DNA of 64,000 nucleotides, taken from assembly GCA_002197995.1 (NCBI GenBank), contig NGZR01000006.1, positions 1,849,001-1,913,000 on the forward strand, written 5' to 3'. This DNA comes from Gaeumannomyces sp. JS-464. Taxonomy: Eukaryota > Ascomycota > Sordariomycetes > Magnaporthales > Magnaporthaceae. This document shows, in pieces, positions 45,199 to 56,641 of the stretch; position 1 is the first letter of the stretch, and each line of letters opens with the position of its first letter. The translations under genes and the position numbers were made by a program. The notes beneath the pieces are model-generated. The model made no database searches. It was not told where the DNA came from and was given only the letters and a program-made list of their open reading frames with translations.

Positions 45199-46483
45199 TC
45201 AAACGCGGTACCAGAGCCTCCTCAGCTCGGTGAGCGCAATGTACACAGCCTCGTCCGTTTTGATAGACCTGCTGCCCTGATCTGGCAGGACGTTTATCCA
45301 GTGATCGAACACCTCTCGAACACGACCAGCGCTGATACCCATCTCAGACAGCTGCGGGTCATTCATCGCGGCGTACTCGAGGCCGCGGGGTCCACCGAAC
45401 ACAATGAGGAGGTGCTTGAAGTCCGGCGGAGCACTGGAATACGGGAAAACAGAAGCCGAATTCTCGCCGCGCTCCGAAGTACCGATGCTCATGTCGTAGC
45501 CGCCCTCATAAGGGCACTCGGTCAGCACGTCCGAGAGAGAGGCGCAGCGGCGGACGTTGAAGCCCCAGGCGTAGCCCGCATCTGTCCGTGGGGCGGTTGG
45601 GTCCACGGCTTTTGCACCGTCGTAGGACTGGTTCGGGAAGTGGAGCGTAAGGCGAGTCTTTGGTGGTATTGACTCGGATATCGTGATGGGTTTCCTCATC
45701 CCAATGTCCACAAGTGTTCTGCGCGGAGGTCATTATCAGTCAATGGACTGAACGGTAACAAATATAGCTAACACTTACCCCTTGCCACCTTCTGGTTTCC
45801 CTGGGAGCGCCATGGCCTCCATGTAAGGAAGCCACTCGTCCCTGTGTGGATGCGAAGGCATGTCCAGGTTGGGCAGCAGACCCTGCAGCTTCAGGTTTGG
45901 GTGCAGAGGGAAGAGAGTCTTGCGCATAAAGGGAGGGCACTCGAGATAGGTCAGGAGATGCCATATGTAGTGGCACGGGTCGACGTCGCCGGTGTAGGCA
46001 TCCGTGTCGACAGCTGGTGGGCGTGAGTCCATTGGGCTGTCGTCAAAGACCACAACTTCGTCCATCCCGAACACGGCCAGGGCTCGCGCTATTCGCGACG
46101 GGGCGCCAATGCGCTGCTCATCTCTAGAGGCTCTGGGTGCTCGAAAACATGGTTAGCCAATGATCCAGGGGAAGATGGCTCGCCAAGACACTCGTAGGGC
46201 GAAACCCACTCGGTGATTATGCTGCTCGGAACTGCGATCGAAACGGTCCAGTCTCTGGGGACGGTCGGCGTGAATCGCGTTGAAGGCTTGAAAGACGTGA
46301 TCTCCTCACTTGTATCAGCCCCGTCGCCGTATCTCCCCAGCTTGCGTTTCTGGGAGCAAATCCACAGATGTCAGCCCAACGGGTCAACGGCATCCTCGTC
46401 GCACACCCGAGGAGTCTCGCATGGAATAGCAGAGCAAAGCTACGAGCACAAACCTTGCTGCGATGCTCGTCGAAAGGGGCCAT
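45199..46483 (-). CDS. SPOUT-family RNA methyltransferase (C9orf114/SPOUT1 type)
   Basis: Predicted SAM-dependent RNA methyltransferase with the trefoil-knot SPOUT fold, of the family containing human C9orf114/SPOUT1 (CENP-32). Model: exons 46483-46454, 46349-46210, 46132-45779 and 45718-45199; introns of 104, 77 and 60 bp have GT...AG ends and CTGAC/CTAAC-type branch sites. The spliced length is an exact multiple of three, 347 residues, about the usual family size. A basic N-terminus (KKRKLGRY) precedes 'PRDWTVSIAVPSSI', 'FGMDEVVVFDDSP', 'CHYIWHLLTYLECPPFMRK', 'GYAWGFNVRRC', then the knot motifs 'GGYDMSIGTSERG' and 'LLIVFGGPRGLE'. The first donor (GTTTGT) is atypical, so the extreme N-terminus is the least certain part. 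Transcribed divergently from the thioredoxin gene. Intact. Confidence 0.85.
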
Positions 46484-46835
46484 TTTCAGGTGTGCGTCGT
46501 AGTACTGAATGCGGAAATACGTATAGACAGACAACCGGCAGTCCTTCCACACAGGCAGGACTTTCAATGGATGGATGTCTTGTCTCCGGGGCGCAACAGG
46601 ATCCCATGGAGAAAAAAAAAGCGGGAGGGGTCGCAAAGTCCGGCAGAAATCGCCCAAATATTCACCGCCTTCTAGTTGCATCATAGCGTGAGCTCCGCAC
46701 AGGCCACATTTCCATCTTGGGTGGATCCGCGGCATGGCCCTGGAATATCGTCATCCTGGGAGGCCAGTTCCAACCGAGGCAACCCCCGGGAGCACTTTCG
46801 CAAACGGCGCATTACACATACACCCAACCACCAAT
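46484..46835. promoter_or_regulatory. Shared divergent promoter region
   Basis: 352 bp between the start codons of the minus-strand SPOUT gene and the plus-strand thioredoxin-domain gene, so both probably use it. Contains an A9 run (46611-46619). No specific factor site recognised. Confidence 0.45.
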
Positions 46836-47745
46836 ATGACGGTGCACATCGAGTCCACGGCGCAGTGGCGCCAGGTGCTCGGCTCCTCGAGCATCGTCAT
46901 CACCGACTGTACGTGTCGCTTTCCCCAGCGCGACAACAAAGCACCAACTTTGCTGACAAACCAACCCCTCCAGTCTACGCGGACTGGTGCGGCCCCTGCA
47001 AGATGATCGCGCCGACCTTCGAGTCCCTCTCGACCAAGTTCTCCAAGCCGAACAAGATCGCCTTCTGCAAGGTCGACGTCGACAGCCAGCGCGAGATCGC
47101 GCAGCAGTACTCTGTCAGCGCCATGCCCACCTTCCTGATCCTGCGCAACGGCACCGTCATCGATACCATCCGCGGTGCGAACCCGCCCGCCCTGACTGCG
47201 GCCGTGGAGAAAGCTGTCAAGCTGGCCGGGCCCGGCGGAGGCGGCTCCGCCTTTAGCAGCGGTGGCCAGAGACTGGGCGGCGGGCCGGCGGGCGGCGCCT
47301 CGCGGCCGCAGCAGCTGCAGAGGCCGTTGAACTGGGACATCAACAGCCTCATCAACACCATCATTGTGTTCTTTGGGTTGTACTTTGTGTCGCTCTTCTC
47401 GGTAAGTCGCACCTCGCGCCCTTTCCACGAACACCAGGGGCCTGTTAATCACAGGACTTGTCGTCTCGGTTCAAGTACCTGTTTGACCAGGGACCTGGAG
47501 AAGACCAAGGGGCGCCCTAATTGGGACTGCCCCGGCTTCGGGACTCCGACCCAGATTTGGGGACATAGGTTGCAAGAGGCACAGCTAACATATCGGTACA
47601 GCTCGATCCTTACAAATCAGCCGAGGCGTCCAAGTACAACATCAAGAACCCCCCAGCACCGGCCCGGCCCGCAGGGAGCGCAGGCCAGAGGCCGGGGGCT
47701 CCGAAGCCCGCCTTCCGCACTCTCGCTGACATGGGTGGTGACTAA
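46836..47745 (+). CDS. Thioredoxin-domain protein with C-terminal membrane segment
   Basis: Disulfide oxidoreductase of the thioredoxin fold. Exons 46836-46908, 46974-47401 and 47602-47745 (introns 65 and 200 bp, GTACGT...CCAG and GTAAGT...ACAG) give 214 residues. The canonical active site WCGPCK occupies residues 29-34, the cis-Pro loop reads 'VSAMPTFLILRNG', and the domain ends by about residue 105. A Gly/Ser/Gln-rich linker follows, then a hydrophobic stretch at about 149-167 (LINTIIVFFGLYFVSLFS), then a Pro/Ala/Lys-rich tail ending 'LADMGGD'. That architecture suggests a tail-anchored or membrane-linked thioredoxin rather than the cytosolic one. The start is chosen because it begins directly with the thioredoxin first strand; an upstream in-frame extension lacks support. 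Lies 390 bp upstream of RSM22 in the same direction. Confidence 0.85.
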
Positions 47746-48137
47746 GGAAGGCGAGCGTGTTTGCTGGTTTCGTGGTAATTTGGCGTTTGGGCTTGGGGTA
47801 GAGTATCTGCTTGGCGTGTGTTGTTTTCTCTAGCTGTATCAATAAATCTTTTGTCGACGCCCATGGAGTTCCCCTGACTTTCCTCGCTGCCAGTTTGATG
47901 CCAAGGCTCTGGAAACCCAGGCATCGATTCGGAAGTGTGATGCTGCACGTGTCAAGCTTGACCCCTGCAGCGGAGCTTTGGCCAATAAAAATTTCCCCAT
48001 TAGATTCCAGCGCGGGGCGCTTCTGGTTCCCGTTGACAGAGCTCCGCGATTGCGCTGCTTGAGAGAAAATCAGGATTTCCTGCATCGAAGTTCTTTCGGG
48101 CAGTTGCAAAGACTCGGCTGCGCCGCAACCAGTCAAG
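47746..48137. other. Intergenic between thioredoxin-domain gene and RSM22
   Basis: 392 bp. Carries the 3' end of the upstream gene (AATAAA-like signal in CAATAAATC near 47840) and the RSM22 promoter (CCAATAAA near 47980). Confidence 0.4.
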
Positions 48138-50971
48138 ATGCTAACAGCACGGAGGATTGGAGGTTCCTGCTCCCGGTGCAGACAGGACCTGCTGCACCTC
48201 TTCGAGTACGGCTTTGCCGGCCCCTCGGTTGTGCGGAGAGCCCCAACCCACGCAGGGTTCGCGCCACTTCGATCGTTCCATGCCTCGAGAAGCCGCAAAC
48301 CCTCCTCCCAGCTAGCCCAACAACGAGGCTTCTCCACGACCAAGGCGTCTGCGCAGGAGGCCACCCCCGAGGGCGCCCAGAGCTCAAAGGACATCGAGAC
48401 CACCGTTCGCCAGGCCAAGGCCCTCTTTGGAGACACCCTTCCCAAGGACTACCTCTCGCCCGAGGAGTACAAGGTCTACGAGAGGCTGTTTGGAGCCCCG
48501 CTACGAGAGACCACTCCTCAAGATGTCGGTATCCCCTTCAAAAACGAAAACAGCGGACCTACTCTCCTCAGAGAAGCACCGAACGGGACACTGGAAGAGG
48601 TTGAGTACGACTACGACCCGTCCACAAACCCCGAGGCGTTCGAGGACGACCAAGAATTTGATCCGGAGGATGAGGAAGCATATGTGGAGGCAGAGGTGGC
48701 GGAACTGGAAGCAGAAATGGAGGCAGAGGTGGCGGAACTGGAGGCAGAACTGGACGCAGAGGAGGCTCGTATTCAGACTGCAGGGGCAATCAGACATGAT
48801 CTGCCGACGGACCCTAGACTGGACTACCTGGACGTCGTCGCAAAGAACCAACGCGAGTATGACGCACTGCTGAAGCTCAAGGCAGACTTCGAGGCCGCAA
48901 GTCTGCAGGCGATAGAAGAGGAGGAGCGACAGCGTGCCGCCGAGGCCGAAACCCAGGAGGCTGAGTCTGAAAAGGAGAAGGTCGAAGCCGCAGAGCTCAG
49001 CCACGAGGAGCTGGAGCGGCTGGCCTACCGGGACCAGATTGTGGAGGAGTGGGAACAGTTCGACGACGGCGTGAAACTCCATGAGCTCACCATTGAGGGC
49101 AGATTCCGCACCAGCCCGGCCACCATCCAGATCCCCAAGCAGGACTTCGGGAGCCCATCACGGAGCTTCTGAAGAGGACGGATCCGACCCACCTCAAGGA
49201 GGGCGCTGAGGCGGCTTTTGGCGGCAGGGGCCTACCCTTCTCGGCCCGGATCCCACACAACATGCTCAACGTGAAGCAGATCGGCATCGCGTTGCAGGCC
49301 ACTCAGGGGCACATGTCCGAGATTGAGGCGGATGCGTACATTGCCACGGTCCTACCGACTGTCTATGCTACCGTGACCAGCATTCTGGTCGAAGTGCGCA
49401 AGAGGCTCGGCGCCGAGTGGCTCAGGGGGCTCCTGCGCAAGAACGACGGCCTGGGCCCGCGCGTCCTGGACGCCGGCTCGGCCGGAGCCTCCATGCTCGC
49501 GTGGCAGCATGTCATGCGGGCCGAGTGGGAGGCAATGAAATCCGAGGGAGCAGCACCAACAGACACCGACGCTCCGCTGGGGAAGAGGACTGTGCTCGTT
49601 GGCAGCAATTTCCTCCGGCATCGTGTCTCGACCCTGTTTGAGAACACGACCTTCCTCCCACGGCTCCCTGACTACCTGCACTCGGCTGAAAATGTCGAGA
49701 GGCAGCTTGACGCGCCGGCAGAGCCCAAGGAGAGGAAGACGTACGATGTCATCATCGTGTCACATATGCTGATGGCCCAGGCGAAGCAGTACAGGAGAAA
49801 AGAACTCATTGACAACCTCTGGGCTCATCTGAACCCCGATGGTGGTGTCTTGGTCGTGCTAGAGAAGGGCCACCCCCGTGGGTTTGAGGCCGTTGCGGAT
49901 GTGCGCCAGAGGATGCTGGACGAGTTCATTGTCGCTCCTGGCGAAAAGTACAATCCAGAGGACCTGATCGAGCCCGAGGATGACGGCAGTGGCAATAAGC
50001 GCAAGGCCGTGCGGCGTATCAAGGAGCCCGGCATGATCATCGCCCCCTGTACCAACCACACCAAGTGCCCTATGTACCCTCGTCCGGGCTACACTCACGG
50101 CCGCAAGGACTTCTGCCACTTTGGCCAACGCTTCATCCGCCCGCCCTTCTTCCAACGCATCCTGGGCGAGAGCCACGCCAACCACGAGGACGTCAGCTTC
50201 AGCTATCTCGCCCTCCGCCGTGGCGGCCACCGCGATCCCCGCGGCCCCGCCGACGCCATCGGTGACCCGGCAGGCCCCTGGCAAGGCAAGGACGCGGCGG
50301 ACCGCGCACATCGGGGTTACGGCGACTCTGAAGAAGCCGAGACGGAGGTGGGCAATGACGGGGTGCCGCAGCGCCCCTCGATGCTCTCACTCCCCCGCAA
50401 CATCCGGCCGCCGCTCAAGGGCCGCGGCCACGTCGCCATGGACGTGTGCACGCCCGCGGGCGCCCTCGAGCGCTGGACGGTGCCCAAGTCCCTCGGCAAG
50501 CAGGCCTACCACGACGCCCGCAAGGTTCGCTGGGGCGACCTGTGGGCCCTGGGCGCCAAGCAGCGCGAGGCCCGCACCCCACGTCTCGGCCGACCTGGCG
50601 CCGAGCTGCTCACGGACCTGGCCAACCCGCTCGGCCCGGGCAAGGGCGACGGCGGCGTGCGGGCGCGGCGCGCGCTCGAGGACGCGGGCAGCGGCGAGTA
50701 TGGCGGCGGCAAGCGCAAGCCCCGCGTCATCGACGTGGAGCTAGCCACGTCCGGGGTCATCGCGGGCGCCTCGGAGCGCATCCCGCGGAACCTGCGCCGG
50801 CCGGCCGAGCGCAGGACCAGGGGCGGGAGGGACGCTGCGAAGAAGGAGCTTGTCGACTCGATCCGGGCGGAGCTCGATGCCGAGGAGTCCGCGGATGGCC
50901 CGACGCTAAAGGTCCGGAAGGGGAAGGGCGGCCGGAGGAAGGGTGGTGAGGACCCTGATGAGGAGATGTAA
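48138..50971 (+). CDS. RSM22: Rsm22/METTL17-type mitochondrial ribosome assembly factor (one-base frameshift)
   Basis: Methyltransferase-fold protein of the mitochondrial small ribosomal subunit, required for its assembly in yeast. About 944 residues if one base is restored in the G-run at 49149-49151; as written, the first part stops at 49172 and the rest reads in another frame. No intron signals bridge the gap. Residues 1-80 look like a mitochondrial presequence (R/S/A-rich, RSFHASRSRKP). An acidic coiled segment contains an 11-residue tandem duplication. After the shift comes 'NMLNVKQIGIALQATQG', the SAM-binding loop 'VLDAGSAGAS', 'VIIVSHML' and 'DGGVLVVLEKG'. The cysteine set C638, C644, C660 and possibly C771 matches the Fe-S cluster region described for METTL17/Rsm22. 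A lysine/arginine-rich tail ends the protein. Convergent with the Zn2Cys6 gene. Confidence 0.88.
48687..48752 (+). repeat. 33-bp tandem duplication inside RSM22
   Basis: Two consecutive 33-nt units encode EAEVAELEAEM and EAEVAELEAEL in the acidic linker. Only a few nucleotide differences, so a recent in-frame duplication. Confidence 0.8.
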
Positions 50972-51129
50972 GCCGTGGTGAATGATGGATGTATGGATAT
51001 ACAACAAAAAGTCATGTTCAATATAGTGTACAACTGAGTGGGTATAAGCTGCCTGCTATGAATGTGTATGTATTCTTGTCTCCCTCCTAAGGCTCCTCCC
51101 GTCCTTACTCCACCCTTTTCCGCCTAAGG
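50972..51129. terminator. Convergent 3' region of RSM22 and the Zn2Cys6 gene
   Basis: 158 bp between the two stop codons, T/A-richer than flanking codons (ATACAACAAAAAG, TATGTATTC). Likely houses both polyadenylation sites. No further signal distinguished. Confidence 0.4.
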
Positions 51130-53845
51130 TCACTGCGCTGACGCGCGAAAAATGAGGCCATCTTCGAACCAGGGCCTCGTGTCGTCGGGCTCGCCAAAAT
51201 CAAGATAATCATAGCGGGGGTCTCGCTTCACCGGCGCCGGCTCGGGCAGGAGGAAGGCCGGGGTGAGGGCGTTGTATGTCTCAACCACGTCCTCGCTATC
51301 TTCGTCCTTTTCCTTCTCCTCCTCACCTGCGGTCAGGTCGCCCTCAGCCTCCTCCGACAACTGCAGCGGGCACCCGGAAAGCTCCTTGGTGGCCAGGTCC
51401 CGCACCATCCTCAGCGTCGGCCGGTGCACGACGATGGCGGCGACCGCGGGGAGCTGCGCGAGGACAGACTTCCTGGAGTCCGATCCCATGCCGCCACACT
51501 CCTCTGCTGCCGCTAGGATCTGCGGCGACTCCAGCTTGACCCGCTTCCGCTTCCGCGTCAGCCTGCCGCCACCACCGCTGCTGCTGCTGCTGCTGGCGCC
51601 GTGGCTGTCGATCGGGACCCCGACCGCGTCAGCCAGGGCGGCAAAGACGTCACGCAGACACCGGCTCTGCGGCCAGGGCTCAGCTAGGGTCGACAGGGTG
51701 GCGCCGCAGGCCCGGATGGCTGGGACCGCGGCCGGGACGGCGGGGTCGGACGAGGAGGGGAGAGCGGTTGCGTGCAAGAGGGCCACGCCGCACTTGAACT
51801 GCGTGATAAGGGTCAGCCAGGAGTCGTCGCCGTCGTTGTTTCGGGTTCGCTGGCGGTGGTCGATGCAGGCTCGCGCGCACGCTTCGAGCGCTATGTGGTC
51901 GAGGGATGTCGCTGCAGTGTATGCGGAGGTTGAGAATCTGGTCGTGGCCGCTGGGTCGCCGATGGTTGCTGTTGCTCCTGTGCCGTCTGGGGCTGTGTAT
52001 ACCTCGTCGTCGGCTTTGCTGCCCTCGCTAGAGCCGTGGCTGCTGCTGCTGGGTGTAGGCGCCAGTCCCAGCAGCATGGCAAGACTGGCATCGCGCGCGG
52101 ACAGCAGCCACTGGGGCATACCCTCGGCGGCGCAGCTCTCCCCCCAGGCCTCGAGTCTGTCGGCGATTTGCATTCCCCATGCCTGGCTGGACTCCCGGTC
52201 GTTGTCAGTGTCCCCTTTGCCCCGGCGGCGCAGCCTGGCATCAAGCACCTCGCTCGTGATCCTCAGGCACCGCACAAGCCGCAGCGCTGTCGACACAGGA
52301 CCGTTGCTGCCGGCGGTTGACGGCTTGCTACCCGCAGCAGCAGGCGACGGCGCCCCAGCAGCAGACGAGCCCGCCGCCTCCCCAGCCCCGGCGCACCAGG
52401 CCTCCAGCTCCGTGTCCTCGACGCCGACATACAGCTCAGTCGTGATGTGCGAGTCCGGGACCGCGGTCGGCAGGTCGAGCGCGGCCCCGACGGCCCTGTC
52501 GAGCGCGTACGCGGACCAGAAGACGCGCCTCCGGACCTGCGCCCTGACCGGGTCCTCCTCCGCTTCGTTTTCGGCGGCGTCGTCCTCTCGTTCGGGCTCG
52601 AGGTGCAGCCCCGCCGTGACGCAGTACCGCGCCGTCGCGCCGGCGACGCTGGCCAGACGCTCGGTCGAGGGCGAGTGCAGCGCGTGCATGGCCAGCAGCA
52701 GGTGCGCCTGCGCGTGCAGGACGCGGTCCGGGTGCGCAAAGACGGCGCCGAGGTGGCGCGTCACGGCGAGGCGGTAGAAGTGCTGGTGCTGGCTGTTGTT
52801 GTGCCCTGCGAGCAAGAGGAGCCCGATGCTGTAGATCATGTTGGTGAAGAAGCCCATCCAGGGCTGTTGCTGCTGCTGTGAGGATGGCGATGGTGATAGG
52901 TCCCGCAGCGTGTCGAGGCGCAGGAAGGCGAAGCGTGAGTGCACGCGGGCCCGATAGGTGTCGAAGAGGGCCCGCTCGGTAGCCTGGTCTACTAGCGGCG
53001 GTGGGACGCCGGCACTCATGGCCGGGCCTTGCGTGGGGGCGTCGGAGCGCGCAAACGTCGCCAGCAGCCCGATGGCGGGGGCGCTGCCCGTCGCCAGGCT
53101 GTTGCCGCTGGATGGAGGAGGGGAGCTATATGGCCCTATCAGTTGCTGCTGCTGCTGTCGCTGCCAGGTCCGGCTGTTCGTTTCCGACGATTCGTTCCAG
53201 TGATTGAAGCTCGGCCCTGCCGCTGCCGTGGGGGCGCCGTGGAGAGGGACGGCAGCCTCCGGGGAGAAGACCTGCTGGTGGTACAGCCCAGTACGGTGGC
53301 CCAGCGTACCGCAACTCCGTTGATGCCGGCTGCGCCATGACTGCTGCTGCTGGTGCTGCTGTTGCTGCTGCCGCTCCTGCGATGCCACTGCCGCCGGCCT
53401 TGGATCTGGAACTTTTCGAGCCGGGCCACGCGCTCCTCGAGGGCGCACAGGTCCACCGGGGACGCGAGCGGCTGCATTTGCGACGTGGGCACGATGCTAT
53501 TTAATGGTCAGATATCCCCGATCCTCTACCCTAAACCTAGCAGCCAGTTGGGCTTTCCCGCCAGGACTGCTCACTTGTTCATGACGGCCAGGCGAGGGAC
53601 CACCTCGCGGCACGTCTCTTGAGATCTGGCACAGTTGGCGCATGGCCTCTGCTCGTCGCATTTTTGCTGTTCCAGCTCTGAGGGGTCAGAAAGGATACGA
53701 AGCAGAATGCGCGAGGGTGTGGTTTTTTGCTCACCTTTCTGCGCCGGCAACGAAGACAGGCCAGCGTCTTGTGGCGCTTCGGCGGCGGCTCTTCGGGCGG
53801 AGTGAGCATTGGCTCGTACAGAAACGCAGAGCCGGAGGGGGGCAT
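51130..53845 (-). CDS. Zn2Cys6 fungal transcription factor (one-base frameshift)
   Basis: Sequence-specific nuclear regulator with a binuclear zinc cluster and middle homology region. Exons 53845-53735, 53666-53575 and 53496-51130; introns of 69 and 78 bp. Both interrupt the N-terminal region, the first within the zinc cluster. Cysteines at residues 30, 33, 40, 46, 49 and 56 give exactly CX2CX6CX5CX2CX6C. A short linker and heptad-like 'LCALEERVARLEK' dimerisation segment follow. The frame then shifts by one base near 53412-53420 (A-run), after which 770 codons are open: Gln-rich tract, MHR-like region ('FFTNMIYSIGLLLLAGHN', 'VRRRVFWSAYALDRAVGAAL'), low-complexity Ser/Gln/Gly runs and acidic C-terminus. 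About 856 residues if the base is restored. Target genes cannot be inferred. Confidence 0.82.
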
Positions 53846-56641
53846 TGCCGGGTTTTAACTGCCCCAGCGCTGACAGAAGCTGGATAGCCGATGTGAGAAT
53901 TCCCTGTATTCAGGGGCAGGCCACATGTGTGTCTCGCTCAACAAGGGCCCGTCGAGCACCAGGTCCGAAATTCCCAATAGTTCTCCCGTTAGGGGACAAA
54001 AAGATAGAAAAATCAACAAAAGAGACAGATGGCAAGCCTCTCCGTTTGCTAATTCACGTCGACATCTGCACACGTCCCACCAAAAAGCGCAACGAGGTTT
54101 GAGGACCTCCTGGCGGGCTCCATGGACATACATATGCCCGCAATCCCACGGCCAGCCAGCACCAAAAAACGGGCACCCGACAAAATGCGGAGCAATAGAC
54201 ATCCATCATTGAGAAGATCACCTCCCCAAGCCCACGACCTCTTTTCCCAAACCAGACCTGTTTGCCGGGGCTTGGGGTGTGACCTTGATCCCACGGTTCA
54301 AAACGTCCCGAACACGCCCCCCAAATATCTCCCTGCTACAGTATCTTAGGTCCAGTGCTACGTAGTATCAATGCAAGTGAGTGAGTGAGGGCGTGAGTGA
54401 GTGACCCCCAAACCCGCCCCGGGAACCCACCCCGAGCCTCGGGGAGAACCCCATCAAAACGCCCATACCCGGCAGATTCCCGGCCTTATCTCCTGCTATC
54501 CTGCTATAGGTAGGTCCAACCCGCCGCCCCCTCCTTTAACTCGACGTTGTAATTCTGGGTCGGGTCGGCCGCTCTTGGGATGGCAGGGCCCCCCCAGTGG
54601 AGATTTATATCGAGTCCCATTGGAGCTGCAGAGCGGGTGAGCGGTTCGCCGTCCAGGCGGTTGGTACAGAGAACAGTTCACCACCTTCTCTCCCCACTTA
54701 TCCCATATCCCCGACCCCTCTTTCTGTCAGTATGCTCGTTCCAAGGACGCATGTAGGTAAGACGGGGGGGTATTGTATCATGGACGATGGAGCAGTCCAA
54801 ACACGCACACAAAGCACCCCGGAATTCCAGATCCAATGGAAAAGCCGATCGCGGACTTGGCATTAATCATACAAACCTCCCTACCCCGACATCAAGAGTT
54901 ACAAGGCACCCCCACGGAACATCGGGAATCGACGAGTGGGCTGCCGGCACCTACCTATGTGCATATGTAAACCAGGGGCCCTTTGCTTTGTAATGGGAGT
55001 TCGGTTTGGTTGGACTGGCCCGCCCGCATCGTCTTCCCATCTCCCCTGCAAGGTCCCGGCGTCAAACGGCATGGCAAACACAGCAAAGAGGCATCAATTC
55101 CCGACGGGGAGAAAAAAAAAAGGGGGGTGGAGGGGCTGTTGTCGCACGACTCGTGCATCGCTGGATTCCAATCGCAATCCTTGACAGCGCTCATCAGGTG
55201 ATAAGCCCTGGGGCGAATTGATATTGATATCCCACGAGGACCCTCCGGGCGTGGGCAATGGAACATAAACACTTGCAGATGCGAGATGGTTCCAGGTTTA
55301 TCATCGTGCTTGCTGCCACCCAGCCAGCCCCGTATATACCCCATTAAATACTGGGAAGCACACCGATAAGCGTGGACACAATGGAAACAAAAACGTCCCA
55401 TATTGCTTGGCGATTGATTTCTTCTAATCGGGGGGGTCTTTTTTTTTTTTTTGATCCCTGGACAGTTGACGTCAGGGCGGGCAGATTGCAACAATAGAAA
55501 CAGCTCGAAATGGGATAAGCCAGAGAGGCCCCCCGCCAGCCGCCCGATGCCGGACGCATCATCAAGGATGGCAAAAACCCTCACACCTCCGGTCCGGTCT
55601 GCCTTTACATACCTACATACCATACATCGGCGTCGCCCGGCGAGAAAAGGCCTGGCGAAGCTGCGCTGGGCTCGGTTCCCGGCACCGTCGTCCTCTCCTC
55701 GCAAAGTGGAGGAGGAGCCGCCTCCACCTGCCTGGGCCTGGGCCCCAAAGATAACACGAACGCGGCACAAAAGATACGCGCGCAGGGAAGGGGACGGGGC
55801 TATGAGTGGACAAGGTGCTCTGGTTTTCGCGTTCATAAAAAGGACTTGTATCTTGGAGAGATGGGGCAAATGTAATTTCCCTATCAGTCTGCCATCCCAC
55901 GCACGCACAGCAGGGCGCCGAAATGCCGGATACAAAACAGCGCAGTGGCAAGAAAGCATTGCGTTGGATACCAAGAAAAACACGACGAGCAGGGAGCCCA
56001 TGGGCAGAAACACGGGCGGGGCGTGGAAATACGTAAAATGAGCCCAAAGCCAAAAGAGCCCCATGCTTCTTTGGACCGATTTCCATCCTTTATTCACTGG
56101 TACAAGGTTTTTGAATACACAAGCGAGGGGACTTCCATGCCGCTAGAGGGTCAAGAGAATGAACGCTTGAGGCTAAGATGAAGAGAGAAGCTGACAAAGG
56201 GAAGCGATAACCCACAAACAAATGAAAACAAAAAGCAAAGACAAGAAACAAAAGGAAATGCTGAGTGATCGCCGTATAATAGTAGATACATAGGGAAGGG
56301 GAGGACCGTTGGTCCGGATATCCTGCGTGCAGGGCGTGATAAGTTCGTTCCGAAGCCGTTCTAATGCGCGTCGTCCAAGAGTCGTATGTTACCCAGGGCC
56401 CGATCCATAGAGCCCATCCACAGCAAGTAGGTCAGCTAGGGTAGAGGGAGGTCGGCCAGACTCGACTTGTCTGGGGCGGCGTGTGAGGTGGTGGAAGCAT
56501 GTGTATGGGACGAGTGTTGCGGATTAGGGCCTCGTCGGCGTCTAAGAGACGAGGCCCGCACCGGCAATTATTAAGAGAGGATAGTAAACAAAGGGTCGGG
56601 AGGAGGGGCATGTAGCGTCGAGGCAGTTGCGAGCATCTCCA
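53846..56641. other. Long intergenic region with simple repeats
   Basis: 2.8 kb between two minus-strand genes. Holds a (GTGA)n stretch (54378-54403), an A10 run (55116-55125), a T13-15 run (55438-55452) and pyrimidine/purine tracts. A 380-codon minus-strand opening (54955-56097) has poly-Lys from the T-run and no domain; I do not call it. Expected to carry the Zn2Cys6 promoter/long 5' UTR and the 3' UTR of the FHA gene. Confidence 0.45.

Noticed and set aside
46676..46835. In-frame N-terminal extension of the thioredoxin-domain ORF to 46676
   Set aside because: That frame reaches the active site only by reading through the intron at 46909-46973; splicing from the ATG at 46836 gives the expected first strand of the fold.
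54955..56097. 380-codon minus-strand ORF upstream of the Zn2Cys6 gene
   Set aside because: Includes poly-Lys from a T-run, lacks any recognisable domain, overlaps ORFs in other frames, and lies where a long 5' UTR/3' UTR region is expected.
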